A DNA stretch of 37,053 bases from Bradyrhizobium sp. YR681 (lineage in GTDB: Bacteria > Pseudomonadota > Alphaproteobacteria > Rhizobiales > Xanthobacteraceae): positions 1 through 37,053 of the forward strand of contig NZ_AKIY01000210.1 of NCBI RefSeq assembly GCF_000282615.1. Direction: 5' to 3'. Position numbers and translations under genes: made by a program. Shown here in pieces: positions 30,324 through 37,053 of the stretch (the stretch's first letter is position 1; every line of letters begins with the position of its first letter). The notes under the pieces are model-generated. The model was not told where the DNA came from. It made no database searches and saw only the letters and a list, made by a program, of their open reading frames with translations.

Positions 30324-31397
30324 ATGTCCAGCATGCCCGATTCGCTGTTGAAGCCGCGCGAGAAGATGGTTCGAACCTTTACCCCTACAGGTCTTGCTCT
30401 TGCAGGTCTTGCGGCGCTTCTGGCCGCCACCGCGCTGACGGCTGCGACGCCCGCGCAGGCGCAGATCGGCACGATCTTCTCGGATCCGCCGCCGATGCGG
30501 CCGCCCGGCAACATTCCGCGCGGCCAGCCGCAGCCACAGCAGATTCCCGACGACGACGAAGAGGTCCCGGAGCTGCCGCCGCAGGGCCGCGTGCTGCCGT
30601 CACGCCCGATGCCGCCGCCGCCGGGCCGCCAGGGCAATATCATGCCGGGGCCGGTCGAGACCCAGCCTCTGGCCCCGCCGCCGGGCTCGACCGTCGCGCC
30701 GCCGAACCAGCCGCCCGCCGTGGCGGTCGCGCCGCCCAATGCGCCGGGAGCCTCGCCGCCGGGCGCCCCCGGTCAGCGCCAGCCCCAGCAGAAGGGCGGG
30801 CCGGCCGGACCCGTTCCGCAGACGCCCGCGAGCCTCCAGCCGGGCGACGAGGTCGTGACCGAGCCGCCGGCCCAGAAGATCGTGAACAAGAAGGCGACCT
30901 TCTCGGGCCTCGACAAGATCACCGGGCGCATCATCAATTTCGACGAGGATATCGGCGAGACCGTCCAGTTCGGTGCGCTCAGGGTCAAGACCGACGCCTG
31001 CTACACGCGTCCGGCGACGGAAGCCACCAACACCGACGCCTTCGTCGAGGTCGACGAGATCACGTTGCAGGGCGAGGTGAAGCGCATCTTCTCGGGCTGG
31101 ATGTATGCGGCCAGTCCCGGCCTGCACGGCGTCGAGCACCCGATCTACGACATCTGGCTCACCGACTGCAAAGAGCCGCAGCAGACCATTGCGACCGCGG
31201 CTCCCGATCCCGCGAACAAGCCCGTGCCTCCGCCGCCGCCCGCGCAGAAGAAGGCCGCGCCAAAACAGGCCGTGCAGCAGCGTCCGCCGCAGCCCTTGCC
31301 GCCGATCCAGCCGCAGCAACCGGCGCCGCCGCCACCACCTCCCCCGCCGGAGCAGCGGCCGGGTCTGTTCGGCATTCCCGGCTTCGGCAGCCGGTAA
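30324..31397 (+). CDS. DUF2155 domain-containing secreted proline-rich protein
   Basis: The 357-residue protein has an N-terminal signal peptide ending near TAATPAQAQ, long Pro/Gln-rich linkers and the conserved DUF2155 core at about 190-283. The core begins KKATFSGLDKITGRIINFDEDIGETVQFGALRVKTDACYTRP and ends GVEHPIYDIWLTDCK, with two conserved cysteines. The flanking regions are low complexity (PPPPPPP near the end). DUF2155 proteins are widespread in alphaproteobacteria with an unknown, probably periplasmic role. Three in-frame ATGs exist (30324, 30333, 30366); the first is used, and the third would begin directly at the signal peptide. No strong Shine-Dalgarno is seen. It converges with aat, separated by a tandem repeat. 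Confidence 0.88.
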   Translation: MSSMPDSLLKPREKMVRTFTPTGLALAGLAALLAATALTAATPAQAQIGTIFSDPPPMRPPGNIPRGQPQPQQIPDDDEEVPELPPQGRVLPSRPMPPPPGRQGNIMPGPVETQPLAPPPGSTVAPPNQPPAVAVAPPNAPGASPPGAPGQRQPQQKGGPAGPVPQTPASLQPGDEVVTEPPAQKIVNKKATFSGLDKITGRIINFDEDIGETVQFGALRVKTDACYTRPATEATNTDAFVEVDEITLQGEVKRIFSGWMYAASPGLHGVEHPIYDIWLTDCKEPQQTIATAAPDPANKPVPPPPPAQKKAAPKQAVQQRPPQPLPPIQPQQPAPPPPPPPPEQRPGLFGIPGFGSR

Positions 31398-31405
31398 ACC
31401 TGACT

Positions 31406-31447
31406 ATTGCCGTGAGGATTATTGCCGTGAGGATTATTGCCGTGAGG
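31406..31447. repeat. Tandem 15-bp repeat (2.8 copies) spanning the aat stop codon
   Basis: ATTGCCGTGAGGATT occurs at 31406-31420 and 31421-31435, and its first 12 bases recur at 31436-31447. Read on the minus strand each unit contains CGGCAATAA or CGGCAATAG, so the end of aat and its stop codon are triplicated. It fills the gap between the convergent DUF2155 and aat genes. Confidence 0.9.
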
Positions 31448-32114
31448 CGATGATCTCGAGCGCACGTGCGCCCGGGATCGCTTCACCAGCCCCGAGCCTG
31501 AGGAAATCGCCGGGCTCCCCGGCGAGTGCCTTGTCGAGCAGGGCGGTGTAGCGCCGCCGCGAAATCTCGACCGCGCCAAAGCTCTTCAGATGCTCGGTGA
31601 CATATTGCGTGTCGAGCAGCTCGAAGCCGCCATGGATCAGCCGCGCGACCAGATGCACCAGCGCGACCTTGGAGGCATCGCGCGCGGTGTGGAACATGCT
31701 CTCGCCGAAGAAGGCACGCCCGAGACTCACGCCATAGAGCCCGCCGACGAGGTCGTCGCCCTGCCAGGCCTCGACGCTGTGACAATGGCCGAGCTCGTAG
31801 AGGCCGCCATAGAGGTCGCGGATGCGCTTGTTGATCCAGGTGTCCTCGCGCCCTTCCTGCGGCGCGGCGCAGCCGGCGATCGTGGCCTTGAAGGCGGTGT
31901 TGACGGTGACGCGAAACGCATCCGAACGCACGGTACGCGCCAGGCGCGAGGAGACGCGAAAACCTTCGAGCGGGATGACACCGCGCAATTCCGGCTCGAC
32001 CCAGAACAGGGTCGGATCGTCGGCGCTTTCGGCCATCGGGAAGATACCGCAGGCATAGGCGCGCAGCAGCACGGCCGGCGTGATTTCAGACGAGGCGGAG
32101 TCGCGCGAATTCAT
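31434..32114 (-). CDS. aat: Leucyl/phenylalanyl-tRNA--protein transferase
   Basis: The 226-residue enzyme transfers Leu or Phe from tRNA to N-terminal Arg/Lys of proteins, creating N-degrons for ClpAP. The family sequence is clear: [46 protein letters not shown], then [44 protein letters not shown] and [24 protein letters not shown]. Length is normal. ATG 32112-32114 starts the recognisable protein; the frame is open for 15 further codons without support. Its 3' end lies in a 15-bp tandem repeat that carries extra in-frame stop codons beyond the first. It follows a three-gene signalling operon on the same strand by 64 bases. Confidence 0.96.
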   Translation of the reverse strand: MNSRDSASSEITPAVLLRAYACGIFPMAESADDPTLFWVEPELRGVIPLEGFRVSSRLARTVRSDAFRVTVNTAFKATIAGCAAPQEGREDTWINKRIRDLYGGLYELGHCHSVEAWQGDDLVGGLYGVSLGRAFFGESMFHTARDASKVALVHLVARLIHGGFELLDTQYVTEHLKSFGAVEISRRRYTALLDKALAGEPGDFLRLGAGEAIPGARALEIIASRQ

Positions 32115-32178
32115 GACGCGACAATAGCAGGATCGCGACGCGCGTGCGATGGGGGGCAAAGGCCCGCGCAGGCGCGGG

Positions 32179-33294
32179 TCAGCTCGCCGCGGCGCTGCTC
32201 GCCCGGTCGGGGACCGCGGGCACGCGGCGAAACTTCAGGAAAATACGGGTTCCGGAATGGGCGGGATCGCGTTCGACGGTGGCATCGAGCTTGGTCGCCA
32301 TCGCCGCGACGATGCGCTGGCCCATGCCGGTGGAGCGCGGATCGGCCTTGGCCTTGTCGCCGACGCCGTCATCGGTGATCGACAGCAGGAGCTCCTCGCC
32401 CTTCGAAGTCAGCTCGACATGGATCGGGCCGGCGCCGTCGGGATAGGCGTATTTCACCGCGTTCATCACCAGCTCGTTGACGATGATGCCAACGGCGACG
32501 GCGCGGTCCGGATCGATCTCGATGGCCTCGGCCTTCACCGTCAGGCGCGACATCCGGTTGCCTTCGGCCGAGCGCCTGAGATCCTCGAGCAGCGAGTCCA
32601 GATACTGGTTCAGCACCACGCTCTTGAGATCCTGCGAGGTGTAGAGGCGGCGATGCACTTGCGCGACCGCGGCGACGCGGCCCATCGCATTGGTCAGCGC
32701 GGCCTTGACCTCCTCCTGCCCGGCGGAGCTCGCCTGAAGGTGCAGCAGCGAGGCGATGATCTGGAGCGAGTTGCCGACGCGGTGGTTGACCTCGCGCAGC
32801 AGCAGCTCGCGTTCGGCGGCAAGCGCCGCATAGCGGTCGCGCGAGGCATGGATCTCGGCTTCGGCTTCCTCGCGCGCCCGCTGCATCTCGGCCTGGCGCA
32901 GCGCGCCGTCGGCGGCGACGTGCAGCAGCGGGATGAAGTCGCCCTTGACGTCCTTGACGAGATAGTCGGCGGCGCCCGCCTTCAGCGCGGTGACCGCGAT
33001 GCTGGAATCCTGCGAGGCGGTGACGAACACCACGGGCGGGGCGCCCGGGATCGCCATGATCTGCTCGAGCGTCTCGAGGCCGTCGAGGCCCGGCATGTAC
33101 TGGTCGAGCGCAACGACGTCGATGCCGCCGTCGACGCTGTTTTGCGCCCCCGCGCGGCGAATATGCGCCAGACCTTCCTCGCCGCTTGCGGCGTGAACGA
33201 CCTTGTAGCCGCGCCGCGTCAGGCCGCGGTCGACCAGGCGCGCGAGCGCGTCGTCGTCGTCGATATACAGCAGTGTTGGCGTGCGCTGGGTCAT
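32179..33294 (-). CDS. Receiver--HWE/HisKA_2-type histidine kinase fusion
   Basis: The 371-residue protein starts with a receiver domain ([13 protein letters not shown]; phospho-acceptor D64 in [32 protein letters not shown]). After a coiled helix it carries a HisKA_2/HWE-type dimerisation motif, [25 protein letters not shown] (H171), and an ATPase with [23 protein letters not shown] and [24 protein letters not shown]. No membrane segments are present. Kinases of this class phosphorylate PhyR-type response regulators in the general stress response of alphaproteobacteria. It overlaps the preceding response-regulator gene by four bases (ATGA), so it is the last member of a coupled three-gene operon. 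Confidence 0.93.
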   Translation of the reverse strand: MTQRTPTLLYIDDDDALARLVDRGLTRRGYKVVHAASGEEGLAHIRRAGAQNSVDGGIDVVALDQYMPGLDGLETLEQIMAIPGAPPVVFVTASQDSSIAVTALKAGAADYLVKDVKGDFIPLLHVAADGALRQAEMQRAREEAEAEIHASRDRYAALAAERELLLREVNHRVGNSLQIIASLLHLQASSAGQEEVKAALTNAMGRVAAVAQVHRRLYTSQDLKSVVLNQYLDSLLEDLRRSAEGNRMSRLTVKAEAIEIDPDRAVAVGIIVNELVMNAVKYAYPDGAGPIHVELTSKGEELLLSITDDGVGDKAKADPRSTGMGQRIVAAMATKLDATVERDPAHSGTRIFLKFRRVPAVPDRASSAAAS

Positions 33295-33731
33295 GTGGCG
33301 GCGGGCGGGACCTGGATGACGGAGAAGAACAGCCCGAGCTGCCGGATGGCGTTGGCGAAATTCTCGTAGTTGACGGGCTTGGTGATGTAGACGTTGCAGC
33401 CGAGCTCGTAGCAGCGCTTGATTTCCTGGGAATCGTCGGTGGTGGTCAGCACCACCACGGGCGAGGCCTTCAGGTATTTGTTCTCCTTGATCTGCTTGAG
33501 GATATCGATCCCGCTCATATCGGGCAGGTTGAGGTCGAGCAGGATCAGGAGCGCGTTGCCCTTCTGCACCAGACCGCTGCCGTCGGCGCCGAACAGATGC
33601 TTCATCGCCTCGGTGCCGTTGGTGAACGCGACGATCTCGTTGTTGACGCCGGAACGGCGGATATTGCGCTCGATCAGCCGTGCGTGTCCCTCGTCGTCCT
33701 CGATCATGATGATGCTGACGGGCTGAGTCAT
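33291..33731 (-). CDS. Rcp1-like single-domain response regulator
   Basis: The 146-residue protein is a stand-alone receiver. Features are IIMIEDDEGHARLIERNIRRSG, phospho-acceptor D66 in LLILLDLNLPDMSG, VVLTTTDDSQEIKRCYELGCNVYITKPV and the C-terminal helix. The Rcp1 subfamily shows this longer loop before the phosphorylated strand and usually partners phytochrome-like or CHASE3 kinases. It overlaps the upstream CHASE3 kinase gene and the downstream receiver-HWE kinase gene by four bases each, so stoichiometric synthesis with both is likely. No output domain is present, which suggests a phosphorelay intermediate. Confidence 0.94.
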   Translation of the reverse strand: MTQPVSIIMIEDDEGHARLIERNIRRSGVNNEIVAFTNGTEAMKHLFGADGSGLVQKGNALLILLDLNLPDMSGIDILKQIKENKYLKASPVVVLTTTDDSQEIKRCYELGCNVYITKPVNYENFANAIRQLGLFFSVIQVPPAAT

Positions 33732-35245
33732 TTGTCCGCGTTCCGGTTGCTGGCGTTCCAATGGATGGGCAGCGTGATCGTAAAGGTGCTGCCCGTGTTC
33801 AGTTCAGACGATACCGACATCGTGCCGCCGAGGCGGCGCACAAGTGCACGCACATGCGCAAGACCGATGCCCTGGCCGGGCTTGTCCTGGGTTCCCGCCC
33901 GGCGGAACAGGTCGAAGATCCGCTGATGGTCCTTCGGATCGATGCCGCGGCCATTGTCGCTGATTTCGAAGATAGCGTAGCCGAGCTTCGTGCGCCCGCG
34001 AATTCTGATCGCGCCGGGCACCCCGGTCTTGAGGTATTTGATCGCATTATCGATCAGATTGGAGAAGATCTGCTCGAGCGCAAGGCGGTCGCTGACGATA
34101 TTTGGCAGCGGTTCGATGTGAATCTCGGCCTGCGCCTCCGCCGCCTGATGCGCCAGCGACGACACGATGCCCTCGATGAACTCGCGCGTCTCGATCTTCT
34201 CCGGCTGGAACTCGCGCCGGCCCTCGCGGGTCAGGTTGAGGATCGCCGAGATCAGCCGGTCCATCCGGGCGATCGAGGACTTGATGAAGCCGAGCGCTTC
34301 GGAAAAGTCGGCCGACAGCTGCTTGTCCGGGCCATCCAGCGGAATGCTGCTCACGTCGGCCGGGGACCCACCCGCCGGCACCGCGGCGAGCCCTCCGATC
34401 CGGCGAAAGATGTCCTTGCCCAGTTCTTCGAGCTCGCTGGTGAACCCCATGATGTTGACGAGCGGCGAGCGCAGATCGTGGCTGACGATATAGGCAAAGC
34501 GCTGGATCTCGTCATTGGCCTCGCGCAGGTCCGCCGTGCGTTCGTCGACGACGGCCTCCAGATTGACGTTGGCATCGCGCAGGCGCGCCTCGGCGTCGTC
34601 GCGGGCCTGGGCGGAGCGACGTACCAGCCAGACCGAGATCAGGGCCAGCAGCACGACGAGGCCGGAGCCGATGCCGGTCATCGACGCCGCGAAGGTCTGG
34701 CTGCGGTCGGCGTTTACCGTGCGAAGCCGGAACAGGCGCTCCTCTTCCTGGATCATCGCGCCCGCGACCCTGCCGATGACGGAGGTGGTATCGGCCGCGG
34801 CGGCTTCGCGGACCAGCGCGGTGGCCTTGTCGGGCTGGCCCTGCTGGATGAAGTCCATTTCCTGGGCGAACTGGTTGAGCCGGGTCTCGATCGCGGCACT
34901 CAGCTTTTCGATGCTCTCCCGTTGCGCGGGATTGTCGGCGCTCAGCCGCGTGACCCTGTCCACCGCAGGCACGATCGCGGCTACCGCCTTCTCGTGATCG
35001 GCCTTGAAGTTCGGCCCTTGCGTCAAAAGGTAGCCCCGCGCGCCGCTCTCGGCGCGACGAAGCTCGAGCAGAAGGGCGTTGAGCTGGTTCTCCACCTCGA
35101 GGGTGTGAACCACCCATTTGTTGTCGTCGCGCGCCTTGTTGACGAGGTAGACGGAGCCGGCGCTGATCACGGTCAGCACCAGCAGGCCCGCCGCGAACAG
35201 CAGGATCTGCCAAAATGCGCGCCGTCGTTGCGCCTCGGCCGTCAC
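33728..35245 (-). CDS. Membrane sensor histidine kinase with CHASE3 domain
   Basis: The 505-residue protein begins with GTG at 35243-35245. A membrane helix at about 11-35 precedes a CHASE3 helical sensor (ALLLELRRAESGARGYLLTQG) to about 180, then a second helix at 187-210. The kinase core has the HisKA motif RFAYIVSHDLRSPLVNIMGF (H256), a domain of about 90 residues, then the ATPase with LEQIFSNLIDNAIKYLKTG, DNGRGIDPKD and QGIGLAHVRALVRRLGG. It senses an unknown extracytoplasmic signal. It is the first gene of the operon and is preceded by an exact EcfG-type promoter. The CHASE3 part resembles that of the hybrid kinase at 18408-20645. Confidence 0.93.
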   Translation of the reverse strand: MTAEAQRRRAFWQILLFAAGLLVLTVISAGSVYLVNKARDDNKWVVHTLEVENQLNALLLELRRAESGARGYLLTQGPNFKADHEKAVAAIVPAVDRVTRLSADNPAQRESIEKLSAAIETRLNQFAQEMDFIQQGQPDKATALVREAAAADTTSVIGRVAGAMIQEEERLFRLRTVNADRSQTFAASMTGIGSGLVVLLALISVWLVRRSAQARDDAEARLRDANVNLEAVVDERTADLREANDEIQRFAYIVSHDLRSPLVNIMGFTSELEELGKDIFRRIGGLAAVPAGGSPADVSSIPLDGPDKQLSADFSEALGFIKSSIARMDRLISAILNLTREGRREFQPEKIETREFIEGIVSSLAHQAAEAQAEIHIEPLPNIVSDRLALEQIFSNLIDNAIKYLKTGVPGAIRIRGRTKLGYAIFEISDNGRGIDPKDHQRIFDLFRRAGTQDKPGQGIGLAHVRALVRRLGGTMSVSSELNTGSTFTITLPIHWNASNRNADK

Positions 35246-35312
35246 GACGGTCTCGCCTTCTCAAGCTTCGTGGAACTCAAAACGCCCCCTTGGAACTGTC
35301 CCCAAGGTCGAG

Positions 35313-35337
35313 AACGCGATTGGGGCCAACGGGTTCC
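35313..35337 (-). promoter_or_regulatory. EcfG-type promoter of the signalling operon
   Basis: On the minus strand GGAAC (35337-35333), a 16-base spacer and CGTT (35316-35313) fit the EcfG consensus GGAAC-N16/17-CGTT exactly. It lies 68 bases before the GTG start of the CHASE3 kinase gene and just beyond the stop of accC (35352). The resulting leader would be about 60 nt. An inverted pair CCTTGG/CCAAGG is also here, possibly a terminator for accC. Confidence 0.7.
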
Positions 35338-35351
35338 ACGGCGCCAAGGAA

Positions 35352-36710
<1,359 letters not shown>

Positions 36711-36769
36711 GGTGTCCTTTGGGGACTGGCGCGCGGGACGCGGCGAGGGCGGCCGGCCGCCCTCAATCG

Positions 36770-37053
36770 TTACTCAATGATGACGAGCGGCTCGCCGAAC
36801 TCGACCGGCTGGCCGTCCTCGACCAGGATCTGCGTCACCGTGCCGGCGCGCGGCGAGGGGATCTGGTTCATGGTCTTCATGGCTTCGATGATCAGCAGCG
36901 TCTGGCCGACCGAGACCTTGCTGCCGACCTCGATGAACGGCTTGGCGCCGGGCTCCGGAGCCCAATAGGCGGTGCCGACCATCGGCGAGGTCACGGCGCC
37001 CGGATGCTTCGACAGGTCGGCCGCGGCCGCAGCAGGCGCGGCGACGGCGGCCG
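36770..37053 (-). CDS. accB: Biotin carboxyl carrier protein of acetyl-CoA carboxylase, 5' part outside the window
   Basis: About 94 C-terminal codons are visible. The biotinyl domain is complete: [72 protein letters not shown]. The biotinylated Lys is encoded at 36875-36877 in EAMKTMN (the third position is usually Met or Leu/Val, here Thr). Upstream is the usual Ala/Pro-rich linker. It is the carrier that shuttles carboxybiotin between AccC and the carboxyltransferase. It immediately precedes accC on the same strand, the normal accBC order. Confidence 0.96.
   Translation of the reverse strand, partial: AAVAAPAAAAADLSKHPGAVTSPMVGTAYWAPEPGAKPFIEVGSKVSVGQTLLIIEAMKTMNQIPSPRAGTVTQILVEDGQPVEFGEPLVIIE

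Overview
The window looks like a chromosomal segment of a Bradyrhizobium-type alphaproteobacterium (Nitrobacteraceae, Hyphomicrobiales). The evidence is high G+C coding sequence with long spurious antisense frames, a cobalamin-dependent ribonucleotide reductase of alphaproteobacterial type, the accB-accC-aat-DUF2155 neighbourhood, an NDUFA12-type complex I accessory subunit, EcfG-type (GGAAC-N16-CGTT) promoters and several families of palindromic intergenic repeats that I associate with Bradyrhizobium. No rRNA, tRNA, CRISPR array or intact insertion sequence was seen.

Layout. Positions 1-8130 hold the tail of a DMT transporter, a PhnA-like zinc-ribbon protein, an FkbM methyltransferase, two low-complexity envelope-type proteins, a small [2Fe-2S] ferredoxin, a SANT-like DNA-binding protein, a PNPOx-like protein, and an ornithine-cyclodeaminase-like enzyme followed by an orphan Bug-type solute-binding protein. 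Positions 8131-12920 are accessory in character: four palindromic repeat elements, a small membrane protein, a ParB/Srx-like protein, an unknown protein behind a perfect 12-bp palindrome, and a compact bicistron pairing an adenosine-deaminase-family enzyme with a two-TM, GAF-domain protein. This lower-G+C bicistron is the best candidate in the window for an undescribed system.

Positions 12925-17190 contain nrdJ, whose upstream region has a sigma70-like promoter, two NrdR-box-like sites 31 bp apart and a predicted ~415-nt structured leader. Positions 17459-22880 hold another DMT transporter, a translationally coupled receiver plus hybrid CHASE3 kinase pair, a glycine-rich BA14K protein with an EcfG-like promoter, and the NDUFA12 subunit. 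Positions 22913-30106 hold a GST, a divergent pair of DJ-1-superfamily genes (an isonitrile-hydratase-like enzyme and a GlxA/AraC regulator) around a likely operator, an uncharacterised secreted HExxH metallopeptidase, and an esterase plus BASS-type transporter operon.

Positions 30324-37053 are conserved housekeeping sequence (DUF2155, aat, accC, accB) interrupted by a three-gene overlapping signalling operon: CHASE3 kinase, Rcp1-like receiver, and receiver-HWE/HisKA_2 kinase. That operon is preceded by an exact EcfG promoter, which suggests it belongs to, and may feed back on, the general stress response. All assignments come from reading motifs and sequence by eye; no database search or folding program was run.
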